A stretch of 64,000 nt of DNA. Origin: Halomonas chromatireducens (GTDB lineage: Bacteria > Pseudomonadota > Gammaproteobacteria > Pseudomonadales > Halomonadaceae). The position numbers and the translations under genes were made by a program. Below are positions 1 to 7,620 of this stretch, in pieces. The DNA lies in contig NZ_CP014226.1 of NCBI RefSeq assembly GCF_001545155.1, positions 805,186 through 869,185 on the forward strand. Direction: 5' to 3'. Below the pieces are notes generated by a model. It did no database searches. It was not told the DNA's origin and was given only the letters and a program-made list of their open reading frames with translations. How positions within the stretch are numbered: the stretch's first letter is position 1; every line of letters starts with the position of its first letter.

Positions 1-66
1 CCGAGGAAGCGATGCCAAGCAGCACGTCGCCCTCGGCCACCTTGCTGCCATCCAGGATCTCGGTAC
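1..66 (-). pseudogene. purM: PurM (AIR synthetase) internal fragment
   Basis: Read on the minus strand, the first bases encode T-E-I-L-D-G-S-K-V-A-E-G-D-V-L-L-G-I-A-S, which matches the middle of phosphoribosylformylglycinamidine cyclo-ligase (family form: IIDGSKV..GDVLIGL.SSG). This enzyme makes AIR in purine synthesis. The 5' part of the gene should lie to the right. Instead the match stops near position 66, an in-frame stop follows in the extended frame, and intron sequence begins. The 3' part runs off the window. Either this copy is broken or there is a rearrangement or assembly join here. Confidence 0.7.
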
Positions 67-67
67 T

Positions 68-173
68 CGAAACGGTAAGAGGGGCTTAGTCGTTCTTCAT
101 GAACCGCCGTATACGGAACCGTACGTACGGTGGTGTGGGAGGGCGCCGGGGGTGACCCCGGCCCCTACCCGAT
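68..173 (+). mobile_element. Group II intron 3' end (class C-like), 5'-truncated
   Basis: Positions 101-135 fold as domain V: an eight-pair lower stem CCGCCGTA/TACGGTGG, a CGC triad and an ACG-GAAC-CGT tip. Positions 137-170 fold as a GC-rich domain VI, and the sequence ends ...CTACCCGAT as group II introns do. Positions 69-89 may encode the last residues of the maturase. Domains I-III and the rest of the reverse transcriptase are absent, as expected of a 5'-truncated retro-insertion or a deleted copy. The intron runs opposite to the purM fragment. The CGC triad and the family resemblance point to bacterial class C. Confidence 0.75.
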
Positions 174-201
174 TGTGACGATAATCGCAAGATCTCTTAC
201 T

Positions 202-459
202 TCAAAGTCTCATGCGATGCTCGGGGGCTGAAAGGATGGTCTTGAGGTGGGTGAGATCCTGCGAGACATCAATTTCCATGAATTCCGCCAGCAGGCGCTG
301 TGCTTCTTCCTGGGCGGTTGATTCCACGTATTTTTCGTAGGTGGTGATCTTCGTGTGACAGTAGCGGCAGTGGAGCACATCGGAGAGCCTGGGGTTGGCG
401 TTCCAGAAGTTGCTACCATTACACTCGGGGCACAACACTTTCCTTGTACGTTTGAACAT
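202..459 (-). CDS. Small zinc-ribbon protein
   Basis: This 85-residue protein has two CxxC knuckles (CPEC near residue 10 and CRYC near 31), so it probably binds one zinc ion as a zinc ribbon. The rest is a charged helical tail. The start is supported by AGGAGG six bases upstream of the ATG. It sits alone between the intron remnant and cmoM and is read opposite to cmoM. Small ribbons like this bind nucleic acid or protein partners. I do not recognise a named family and cannot assign a function. Confidence 0.6.
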   Translation of the reverse strand: MFKRTRKVLCPECNGSNFWNANPRLSDVLHCRYCHTKITTYEKYVESTAQEEAQRLLAEFMEIDVSQDLTHLKTILSAPEHRMRL

Positions 460-654
460 TCAGGGCCTCCTGCCTCATGTTTGCTCATGGTGCTTCTCGA
501 TGCTAGCGCAGGAATAAGAAGCCTACCACTACTCTAATGTAAGCATAGGATATACAAGCACAGGCTCAGGGGGCTACCGGGCCCGGGCTCTACCTTCGAC
601 GTTTCCGGTTCTGCCCGGGTAGAATGCCTTCTCATCCCTTGTTCCGAGCCCACT

Positions 655-1464
655 ATGTCACTCCCCGTCTCTCCCTTCTCGTCGGATGGAGATCGTCACT
701 TCGACGGTCTGGCCGAGAAGTTTGCCGGCAGCCTCTATGGTGGCCCTCGCGGGGCACTGCGCCTGGCCCTGCTCGATCGCCTGCTGCCGGAAATGCTCCG
801 CCTCGATGACCAGCCGGTGCTCGACGTGGGGGGTGGCCTGGGTCAGCTCTCGGGCTGGTTTGCCCGACGTGGCCATGCGGTCACTCTGGTCGAGCCGGCC
901 GCCGATATGCTCGATCATGCCCGTCAGGCGCTGGCCGGGCAGCCGATCACCTTCGTCGAGGCATCGCTGCAGGCACTGCCGCAGCGTGCGGCGGACCCCT
1001 GGCCGCTGATTGTCTGTCATGCGGTGCTGGAGTGGCTGCACGATCCCCGGGCGGCGCTGGCCATCCTGGCAGGACACCTTGCGCCGGGAGGACAGCTGTC
1101 GCTGATGGTGTTCAACCGCGATGCGCTGCGCATGTCCAACGTGGTCAAGGGCAATCTCGAGAAGGCGCTGGATGACCGTCTGGAGGGCACCGGCAAGCGT
1201 CAGCGGTTGACGCCGATCTCCCCGTTGACTCACGACCAGATTGAGACCTGGAGCGCAGAGAACGGCTTGACCATCGAGGCAGTAGCAGGAGTTCGAGTCT
1301 TCCACGACTACCTGCGCCACCCGCCGACCACGGAGGCCGACTGGACCCGGCTGGTGGCGCTCGAGCAGCGCTACTGCCGCACGGAACCCCACTGGCGGCT
1401 GGGCCGCTACCTGCTCTATACCCTGGTTCGCACCGATACCGCCACCTGCTCAAGGAGATCCTGA
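655..1464 (+). CDS. cmoM: tRNA 5-carboxymethoxyuridine methyltransferase CmoM
   Basis: SAM-dependent methyltransferase of 269 residues that esterifies the carboxylate of cmo5U34 in tRNA to give mcmo5U. Motif I (VLDVGGGLG) is at residues 55-63. The CmoM hallmarks HAVLEW, VRVFHDYLR, RYCR.EP and LGRY all align with the E. coli protein. Its stop overlaps the start of rsmC in a TGATG junction, so the two RNA methyltransferases are translationally coupled. cmoA and cmoB, which make its substrate, are at 13-14.7 kb. The ATG at 655 lies just before the conserved F-D-x-L-A-E-K-F segment. Confidence 0.88.
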   Translation: MSLPVSPFSSDGDRHFDGLAEKFAGSLYGGPRGALRLALLDRLLPEMLRLDDQPVLDVGGGLGQLSGWFARRGHAVTLVEPAADMLDHARQALAGQPITFVEASLQALPQRAADPWPLIVCHAVLEWLHDPRAALAILAGHLAPGGQLSLMVFNRDALRMSNVVKGNLEKALDDRLEGTGKRQRLTPISPLTHDQIETWSAENGLTIEAVAGVRVFHDYLRHPPTTEADWTRLVALEQRYCRTEPHWRLGRYLLYTLVRTDTATCSRRS

Positions 1465-2501
1465 TGCCTGCCGAGACCCCGGTCTGCCAGTTGCTCGAAC
1501 GCCAGGACGCCGACTACCGAGGTTGGCTGTGGGTAGCGCCGCCCCGCGACGCCTGGCTCGAGGGCGCTGAGGATGGGGCAGGGCAGGGCAGCGTGCTCAG
1601 CGCCGATCATGCAGTGCTGCAAGCCTGGCGGGCCCGAGGCCTTGCGGCCAGCTCCCCCTTCGATGCTCCGGTGTCAGCAGAGCCCCCGGGAGCGGTGCTG
1701 TTCTGGCCCAAGGCCCACGCCCTGGGAGAGTGGTGGTTGCTGTGGCTTTGCGCCAACCTGCCTGCGGGAACGCGGCTGCAGCTGGTGGGGGAGAACCAGG
1801 GCGGCATCAGGCGGGTGCTCAAGGTGCTGGCGGCGCTGGGGCTGGGCTGTCGCAAGCGCGATAGCGCCCGGCGCTGTTCGCTATTCGAGACACGCCTGGA
1901 CCGTGTGGATATCGACCCGGATGCGGCCTGGTCCTCCTTCGAGGCCGAGGGACTGACCCTGGTCAGCCACCCGGGCGTGTTCGGCCACGGCAAGCTTGAT
2001 GATGGCACCAGGTTGCTGCTCGAGCAGTTGCAGGATGTGCTGCCGGAAGGTGGTGCTAAGGGGCGGGGCGAGCTACTCGACATGGGGTGCGGCGACGGGG
2101 TGCTGGCAGCCTGGCTGGCGCGGCGCGGCCACAGGGTCACGGCGGTGGACGTCAATGGCTTTGCCGTCGAGGCGACCCGGCGCACCTTGATAGCCAACGA
2201 CCTGCAGGGCGAGGCGCTGGCCGGCGATGTCTACTCGACCCTGGGCGAGCGTCGTTTCGAGGTCATCGTCAGCAATCCCCCGTTCCATCAGGAGCGCAGC
2301 ATCGACTACGGTCCGGCCGGGCGCCTGATCCGCGAGGCGCCGGACCACCTGGTGCCGGGCGGCCAGCTCATCCTGGTGGCCAACGCCTTCCTGCCCTACC
2401 CGGATCTGCTGCAGAGCGCCTTCGGCGGCTTCGAAATCCTTGCCGATGACCGGCGCTTTCGGGTCTATCGAGCGGTGAAGGCGAGGCGCTGCTTCTCCTG
2501 A
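1464..2501 (+). CDS. rsmC: 16S rRNA (guanine-N2) methyltransferase RsmC
   Basis: Protein of 345 residues with the two-domain layout of RsmC: a degenerate N-terminal methyltransferase fold, then a catalytic domain with motif I LLDMGCGDG (204-212) and motif IV NPPFH (271-275), which is typical of N2-guanine methyltransferases. RsmC methylates G1207 of 16S rRNA in the assembled 30S subunit. The related RlmG (23S) is the main alternative, but the length and position after cmoM fit RsmC. The start overlaps the cmoM stop. Confidence 0.82.
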   Translation: MPAETPVCQLLERQDADYRGWLWVAPPRDAWLEGAEDGAGQGSVLSADHAVLQAWRARGLAASSPFDAPVSAEPPGAVLFWPKAHALGEWWLLWLCANLPAGTRLQLVGENQGGIRRVLKVLAALGLGCRKRDSARRCSLFETRLDRVDIDPDAAWSSFEAEGLTLVSHPGVFGHGKLDDGTRLLLEQLQDVLPEGGAKGRGELLDMGCGDGVLAAWLARRGHRVTAVDVNGFAVEATRRTLIANDLQGEALAGDVYSTLGERRFEVIVSNPPFHQERSIDYGPAGRLIREAPDHLVPGGQLILVANAFLPYPDLLQSAFGGFEILADDRRFRVYRAVKARRCFS

Positions 2502-2516
2502 TATTCAGGTTAGCCT

Positions 2517-2771
2517 TCAGGCGACGCGTCCGTGGTGCTGGGTCGTGTCGCCGCGTCCGGCAATCAGGCCTTCGACGGAAATATCTTCATCGAGGTCGTC
2601 CCAGTGCAGTCCCTTTCCGGAATAGCTGATCCGGCACTGATCGCGTTCAACGGGGCTGGCATGCAGCAAGCGAGGGAACCAGGCCAAGGGCACGCCCAGG
2701 GTCCGGCCGTCGCTGAGTTCGACCCACATGGTGTGCTCGTCAAAGCTGACGGTCTTGGCGGAAATGCTCAT
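2517..2771 (-). CDS. DUF2442 domain protein
   Basis: The 84-residue product begins MSISAKTV, with D-G-R-T-L-G-V-P-L-A-W-F-P-R-L in the middle and W-D-D-L-D-E-D-I-S-V-E-G-L-I near the end, the signature of DUF2442. Its start lies 32 bases inside the upstream DUF4160 gene, so the two are coupled. A longer frame reaching 3008 is open but is not homologous in its first 79 codons, so I start at 2771. DUF4160/DUF2442 pairs recur in bacteria and are suspected to be toxin-antitoxin-like. That role is inference here. Confidence 0.72.
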   Translation of the reverse strand: MSISAKTVSFDEHTMWVELSDGRTLGVPLAWFPRLLHASPVERDQCRISYSGKGLHWDDLDEDISVEGLIAGRGDTTQHHGRVA

Positions 2772-2997
2772 TCCAGGCCCTCTCGATCTCGCTGCGATGT
2801 GTTTCCACCAGCTGCATGAGCTGTGCAAGCTGCTTTCTATTGTAGCCACAGCTGTTGGCGATGGCGATTTGTGGCATGACCCAGATCTTGGCTTCGCCGT
2901 CTCCGCTCTCGGCATGGATATGCATGGGTTCCAGCGGGCTTCCTTCATTCGAGTAGAAGAAGAAACGAATTCCCTTGTAGCGGAATACCACGGGCAT
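2740..2997 (-). CDS. DUF4160 domain protein
   Basis: 85-residue protein with the DUF4160 pattern: I-R-F-F-F-Y-S-N-E near the start, then P-M-H-I-H-A-E, a segment A-K-I-W-V, and a C-terminal helix ending ...W-N-E-H-F. It is the first gene of a two-gene minus-strand unit with the overlapping DUF2442 gene. The E-P-M-H-I-H segment is the most conserved part and could bind metal or nucleic acid. Function is unknown, and a toxin-like role for such pairs is only suspected. Confidence 0.72.
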   Translation of the reverse strand: MPVVFRYKGIRFFFYSNEGSPLEPMHIHAESGDGEAKIWVMPQIAIANSCGYNRKQLAQLMQLVETHRSEIERAWNEHFRQDRQL

Positions 2998-3011
2998 GGT
3001 GCCTCCATGCG

Positions 3012-3551
3012 TTACTGTTGTGGATCGCGGTAGGCGATATCCGTGATCACGTAGGTGGTGTCGCCGGCCGGTGCCTTCACCGTCACGTCGTCGTCCAGCG
3101 CCTTGCCCAGCAGAGCCTTGGCCAAGGGTGCGTCGACGCTGATCCAGCGCTTGACGGTATCGGTCTCGTCATGGCCGACGATGCGAATGCGCATCTCCTC
3201 GCCTTCCTCGTCTTCCAGGGTGACGAAGGCACCGAAATAGACCTTGTCGGTCGCCGCCGGCAGCCGGTCCACCACCTGTAGTTCGTCGAGCCGCTTGGTC
3301 AGGTAGCGGATCCGCGCGATGACGCGATTGAGCTCCTTCTTGTTATAGGTGTAGTCGGCGTTCTCGCTGCGGTCCCCCAGTGCCGCCGCCTCACCCACCT
3401 TGGCCGACAGGGCCGGGCGCTTCACCCGGGAGAGGTGGTCGAGGATGCCGCGCAGGCGTTCCGCCCCCTCGAGGGTGATCAGGTTGCTCTTGGGTTCCTG
3501 GCGCGGGTCCTTGGCCGGGTCGCGCCAGCGGGTCATGTTGCGGCCCTTCAT
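3012..3551 (-). CDS. greB: Transcription elongation factor, GreB family
   Basis: GreA/GreB proteins enter the RNA polymerase secondary channel and stimulate cleavage of backtracked RNA. This 179-residue protein has the N-terminal coiled coil with the acidic tip (L-G-D-R-S-E-N-A-D-Y-x-Y-N-K-K) and the C-terminal FKBP-like domain (RIVG.DE ... S.D.PLA.ALLGK ... V..PAG). The KRxRYLTKR helix fits GreB rather than GreA. I start at the ATG at 3551, which has CAGGAG nine bases upstream. An open frame extends to 3641 without family similarity. Confidence 0.85.
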   Translation of the reverse strand: MKGRNMTRWRDPAKDPRQEPKSNLITLEGAERLRGILDHLSRVKRPALSAKVGEAAALGDRSENADYTYNKKELNRVIARIRYLTKRLDELQVVDRLPAATDKVYFGAFVTLEDEEGEEMRIRIVGHDETDTVKRWISVDAPLAKALLGKALDDDVTVKAPAGDTTYVITDIAYRDPQQ

Positions 3552-3710
3552 GCCATTCCGCTCCTGTTTCGACTGAGAGTCGCAACATACGCCATTCTCC
3601 CGCTGGGGGCCAAGGGGTGAATACGGGAACTGGAAGTTCATTCAAACGTTCGTTACATTGCATGAACGAACCCGTCGTACCGTTCAAGAATAACCCCAAG
3701 GAGACCGGAC

Positions 3711-4346
3711 ATGATTCGACACCATCTACTTGCCGTTGCATTGGGCATCGGCATTGCACTGGCCCCGCTCGGCAGCGCCGTCGCCTGGGAAGGTGACGTG
3801 GAAGCGCTGAAGCAGCGCTGGGAGCAGATCAATACACAGCGCGCCGAGGGTGATCGTCGCCGTGCGTTGAAGTCGCTCGCCGACGAGGCCGAGCGCCTGG
3901 CAGAGGCCCATCCAGGGGAGGCCCAGCCGCTGATCTGGTATGGCATCATCGAGGCCTCTCATGCCCGTGAGCGCAGTGGTCTGGGCGCCCTTGGCAGTGC
4001 GCGCAGCGCCCGCGACGCCCTGGAAAAGGCCATTGAACTCGACCCGGAAGGGGGTAACGGTTCTGCCTACGTGACACTTGGGGCACTGTATGACCGCGCG
4101 CCGGGTCGTCCGGTCGGCTTCGGCAACAGCGATACCGCCGAGCAAATGTTCCAGCGTGCGCTGGAGATTCGACCGGACGGCATCGACGTGAACTTCTACT
4201 ATGCCGCTTTCCTGGAGGATGAAGGTCGCCAGGCGGAGGCCCGCGAACATGCCCAGCGTGCCGTGGATGGCACGGCGCGTCCGGACCGGGAGACGTCCGA
4301 CGAGGCACTGCGGGAAGAGGCAAGAGCCCTGCTGGGGACGCTTTGA
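3711..4346 (+). CDS. Secreted TPR-repeat protein
   Basis: 211 residues. The N-terminus (MIRHHLLAVALGIGIALAPL...AVA-W) is a clear Sec signal peptide cleaved near residue 25, so the protein acts in the periplasm. The remainder is helical with TPR-like repeats, including D-A-L-E-K-A-I-E-L-D-P and A-E-Q-M-F-Q-R-A-L-E-I-R-P-D, the usual consensus for two repeats. An AAGGAG stands just before the start. TPR proteins mediate protein contacts, and no partner is evident from the neighbours. Confidence 0.72.
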   Translation: MIRHHLLAVALGIGIALAPLGSAVAWEGDVEALKQRWEQINTQRAEGDRRRALKSLADEAERLAEAHPGEAQPLIWYGIIEASHARERSGLGALGSARSARDALEKAIELDPEGGNGSAYVTLGALYDRAPGRPVGFGNSDTAEQMFQRALEIRPDGIDVNFYYAAFLEDEGRQAEAREHAQRAVDGTARPDRETSDEALREEARALLGTL

Positions 4347-4488
4347 TCCTTTCTGCCTGACTCTTTCTTCCTCAACCCTCCTCCTGGCCCTGCCCTTCGC
4401 TGCCGTGCCGGTCGCTCTGACCGCACGGCAGTTGGCATTTCGGGCCCCGGTCATGATAATGGTCGCCATTCGTCGATTGGAGAATGGC

Positions 4489-5151
4489 ATGCCCAACAGC
4501 CACGACCAGAACCTCGACTACGACCAGAGTCGCGAGCTCACGCTTCTCCCCGCTTTTTCGGCGGACGATGTGGAGCTGCGCGAACGGCGCTGCCTGTATC
4601 AGGGCTTCTTTCGCCTGGAGGAGGTGCACCTTCGCCATCGGCTCTTCGACGGTGGCTGGAGCGGTGAGGTGGTGCGCGAGGTGCATTGCCGCCATGATGC
4701 CGTAGGGGTGCTGCTCTACGATGTGGAGCGGGATTGCGTCGTGCTGGTGGAGCAGATTCGTGCGGGTGCCTTGGCCGACCCCGTTTCGCCCTGGAAGCTC
4801 GAAGTGGTGGCAGGCCTGGTCGAAGCGGGAGAGAGCCGGGCCGAGGTGGCTCGTCGCGAGGCCATGGAGGAGGCCGGTTGCCCCGTCGACGAGGTGATCG
4901 AACTGCATACCTACTACCCTAGCCCCGGTGCCTGCGACGAGCGGGTCACCCTCTACTGTGCCCTGGTGGACTGTGGGGGCCTGGGAGGCGTGCATGGGCT
5001 CGACGAAGAGCACGAGGACATTCGCGTTCACGTGCTACCGTTTACTCAGGCTTGGGAACTCCTGCAGGCTGGCCGACTCGACAATGCCATGTGTCTTATC
5101 GCCTTTTACTGGCTGGCTGCCGAGCGAGCGTCTCTGAGAGCAAGGAGGTAG
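4489..5151 (+). CDS. nudF: ADP-ribose pyrophosphatase NudF
   Basis: Nudix hydrolase of 220 residues that cleaves ADP-ribose to AMP and ribose 5-phosphate. The complete Nudix box runs from G-L-V-E-A-G-E to R-E-A-M-E-E-A-G, followed by the NudF-type loop Y-Y-P-S-P-G-A-C-D-E-R. The ATG at 4489 has GGAG seven bases upstream. It is followed after one base by yqiB and then cpdA, the same order as in E. coli, which supports the name. Confidence 0.88.
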   Translation: MPNSHDQNLDYDQSRELTLLPAFSADDVELRERRCLYQGFFRLEEVHLRHRLFDGGWSGEVVREVHCRHDAVGVLLYDVERDCVVLVEQIRAGALADPVSPWKLEVVAGLVEAGESRAEVARREAMEEAGCPVDEVIELHTYYPSPGACDERVTLYCALVDCGGLGGVHGLDEEHEDIRVHVLPFTQAWELLQAGRLDNAMCLIAFYWLAAERASLRARR

Positions 5152-5152
5152 C

Positions 5153-5599
5153 GTGGCAAGAACCGCCTATGTGACCGATCTAAAGGGCCTGCAGGGTGAA
5201 TGCAGTGCCAACTACCTGCGCCTGACCCGGCTGCTGGGCGACCTGGGCGCGGGTGAAACCCGACAGCTGGAGCTGACAGGGCAGAACGGCCGCTTCGGCA
5301 CCCTGCATCTTGAGATACTCGAGCAGGCGCCCTATACCACCATGGCGCGGGTGACCCAGAGCGGCCTCATGGAGGGGCTCATCGAGCCACCGCGCATGCG
5401 GGTGCATCTCTATCATGATGTGCGCATGGCCGAGGTCACCGATTTTCAGCGCGAACGTCACTTCGACGGCCGCTACCGCTACCCCAACCTGCGCATGTTC
5501 CAGCCCGACGAAAAACTGCAGCTCAATCGCTTCCTTGGAGAGTGGCTGGCCCATGGCCTGGCGCACGGCCACCCCGCCGACCTGCCCGAACTGCCTTGA
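5153..5599 (+). CDS. yqiB: DUF1249 protein YqiB
   Basis: 148-residue soluble protein of the DUF1249 family, found next to nudF and cpdA in many gammaproteobacteria. Conserved features include C-x-A-N-Y-x-R-L near residue 18, an M-R-V-H-L-Y-H-D-x-x-M-A-E-V segment and Y-P-N-x-x-M-x-x-x-D-E-K. It begins with GTG at 5153, one base after the nudF stop. The strong AAGGAGG that overlaps the nudF end decides this start. Its molecular function is not known. Confidence 0.85.
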   Translation: MARTAYVTDLKGLQGECSANYLRLTRLLGDLGAGETRQLELTGQNGRFGTLHLEILEQAPYTTMARVTQSGLMEGLIEPPRMRVHLYHDVRMAEVTDFQRERHFDGRYRYPNLRMFQPDEKLQLNRFLGEWLAHGLAHGHPADLPELP

Positions 5600-5632
5600 C
5601 GAGGGCGTTACCTTGATGAGCGAGCTGCCCTG

Positions 5633-6355
5633 ATGCGTATCGTCCAGATCACCGACTGCCACCTCCATGCCGATCCCCGGGCACGCTCCCGGGCCGGCTT
5701 CCCCTTGCGCCAACTCGAGGCGGTGGTGAACGCCGCCATCGGTGAGCATCCCGACCTGGTGCTGGTCACCGGCGATATCAGCCAGGACGAGACCGCGGCC
5801 TCCTATGAGCTGGCTCATGGGTTGCTGTCGCGGCTGGATTGCCCCTGGTTCTGGCTGGCCGGCAACCACGACCAGCCCCAGTTGATGGAGCCGGTCAAGG
5901 CCATCCAACGGGAGGTCGACCTCGGCGGTTGGCGCCTGTTGACGGTGGATACCAGTGTACCTGGCCAGGCCCATGGCGAGATCGGGGAAACGCGTCTTGC
6001 CGAGCTGGTCGAGCAGCTGGTAGCGGACGACCGGCCTACGCTGCTGGCGATGCATCATCCGCCGCTTGGCCTGGGCTCGGAATGGCTCGATGCCATCGGG
6101 CTAAAGGATCGCGACGCCCTATGGCAGACGCTGGCCGACTTTCCCCAGGTAAGAATGATCCTCTGCGGTCACATTCATCAGGCGCTGGCCAGCCGTCGGC
6201 AGGGGGTGGCTGTCTACGGTACCCCCTCCACCACCGACCAGTTCCTGCCCGGCTCGGCTGATTTCGCCATCGACGAGGCCTCTCGTCCCGGCTATCGCAT
6301 CGTGGACCTGACCGACGGCGAGTGGCTGACTTGGGTGGAGCGTGTCGACCTCTGA
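5633..6355 (+). CDS. cpdA: 3',5'-cyclic-AMP phosphodiesterase CpdA
   Basis: Class III cyclic nucleotide phosphodiesterase of the metallophosphoesterase fold, 240 residues. All metal-site motifs are present in order: D-C-H-L-H (8-12), G-D-I-S-Q-D, G-N-H-D-Q, M-H-H-P-P and G-H-I-H-Q-A. It hydrolyses cAMP in the cytoplasm and so tunes CRP signalling. Last gene of the nudF-yqiB-cpdA unit. The 33-base gap before it carries only a weak ribosome site. Confidence 0.87.
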   Translation: MRIVQITDCHLHADPRARSRAGFPLRQLEAVVNAAIGEHPDLVLVTGDISQDETAASYELAHGLLSRLDCPWFWLAGNHDQPQLMEPVKAIQREVDLGGWRLLTVDTSVPGQAHGEIGETRLAELVEQLVADDRPTLLAMHHPPLGLGSEWLDAIGLKDRDALWQTLADFPQVRMILCGHIHQALASRRQGVAVYGTPSTTDQFLPGSADFAIDEASRPGYRIVDLTDGEWLTWVERVDL

Positions 6356-6481
6356 TAGTGTAGCGTTATTCGCATATCGACTAAAAAGATAGGCAATCAT
6401 TCTTTTACGTTATTATGGTTCCGGCGTTAATCTGTGTCGCATGATCCTTCTTGCCCTTAGTCATGCGAGGTACCCGGGCCG

Positions 6482-7456
6482 ATGACCAGTCTTCATGCAC
6501 CCGCACGCGAGCCGGCCGCCCAGGCTGCCGGAGCGGAGCAGGCGTCTCTTTCGCCCCAGCGCCTGACCCATCTCCAGCAGTTGGAAGCCGAGTCCATCCA
6601 TATCATTCGCGAGGTGGCCGCCGAGTTTGCCAACCCGGTGATGATGTATTCCATCGGCAAGGACTCCTCGGTGATGCTGCACCTGGCGCGCAAGGCCTTC
6701 TATCCCGGCCCGCCGCCGTTTCCGCTGCTGCACGTGGACACCACCTGGAAGTTCCGCGAGATGATCGCATTCCGAGATCGCATGGCGGCTGAGGTGGGCA
6801 TGGAGCTGCTGGTGCATACCAACGAAGAGGGGCGTGCCGCCGGCATCAATCCCTTCGACCACGGTTCCAGCGGCTATACCGACGTGATGAAGACCGAGGC
6901 CCTCAAGCAGGCGCTGAACAAGTATGGCTTCGATGCCGCCTTCGGCGGTGCTCGCCGGGATGAGGAGGCGAGCCGTGCCAAGGAGCGCGTGTTCTCCTTC
7001 CGCGACAAGTTTCACCGCTGGGACCCCAAGAACCAGCGGCCGGAGCTGTGGAACCTCTACAACGCCCGCATCAACAAGGGCGAATCGATCCGCGCCTTTC
7101 CGCTCTCCAACTGGACCGAGCTGGACATCTGGCAGTACATACACCTGGAGCAGATTCCTATCGTGCCGCTCTACTTCAGCGCCCCGCGCCCGGTCGTCGA
7201 GCGAGACGGCATGCTGGTGATGGTCGACGACGAGCGCATGCCGCTGGCCGAGGGAGAAGTGCCTGAGGAGAAATGGGTGCGCTTCCGTACCCTGGGCTGC
7301 TATCCGCTCACCGGCGCAGTGGAGTCGAAGGCAGCCACCCTGCCCGAGATTATCCAGGAGATGCTGCTGACCCGTACCAGCGAGCGCAGCGGCCGTGCCA
7401 TCGACCACGACCAGGCCGGCTCCATGGAGAAGAAGAAGCGCGAGGGGTACTTCTAG
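6482..7456 (+). CDS. cysD: Sulfate adenylyltransferase subunit CysD
   Basis: ATP-sulfurylase small subunit of 324 residues. It adenylylates sulfate to APS in assimilatory sulfate reduction and works with the GTPase CysN. The PP-loop SIGKDSSV is at residues 57-64, and the family ending (S-G-R-A-I-D-H-D...K-K-x-E-G-Y-F) is intact. The first 25 residues, rich in Ala/Pro, extend beyond the usual CysD start. An internal start would fit the family better but has no ribosome site. The 126 bases upstream are AT-rich (around 6375-6415), consistent with a CysB-type activated promoter, but I cannot define a box. Confidence 0.9.
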   Translation: MTSLHAPAREPAAQAAGAEQASLSPQRLTHLQQLEAESIHIIREVAAEFANPVMMYSIGKDSSVMLHLARKAFYPGPPPFPLLHVDTTWKFREMIAFRDRMAAEVGMELLVHTNEEGRAAGINPFDHGSSGYTDVMKTEALKQALNKYGFDAAFGGARRDEEASRAKERVFSFRDKFHRWDPKNQRPELWNLYNARINKGESIRAFPLSNWTELDIWQYIHLEQIPIVPLYFSAPRPVVERDGMLVMVDDERMPLAEGEVPEEKWVRFRTLGCYPLTGAVESKAATLPEIIQEMLLTRTSERSGRAIDHDQAGSMEKKKREGYF

Positions 7457-7459
7457 CCG

Positions 7460-7605
7460 CTGGCGAAAACTTGCTGCGCTCGGCCATACGGCGTTAAACA
7501 TCGGCTCAAGATGCTCATTTACTACAGTAAACTCCGCTCTTTCACCGCTGTTTGCCTTGTCCGGCCATCGCTCGCTGACTTTTCTCTCAGCGTCTGACCA
7601 AAGAT
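7460..7605. repeat. Inverted-repeat element between cysD and cysN
   Basis: The 164-base gap inside the cysDN operon is mostly an imperfect long inverted repeat. The left arm near 7463-7485 (GCGAAAAC...CTCGGCC) is partly complementary to the right arm near 7561-7588 (GGCC...CGACTTTTCTC). A perfect small dyad TTTACT-AC-AGTAAA lies at 7518-7531 in the middle. It resembles a dispersed intergenic repeat more than a promoter. Only one copy is visible in this window. Confidence 0.45.
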
Positions 7606-7620
7606 TATCGGGATGACATC

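Noticed and set aside
6461..7501. 346-codon minus-strand frame across cysD
   Set aside because: Antisense shadow. CysD on the plus strand is complete.
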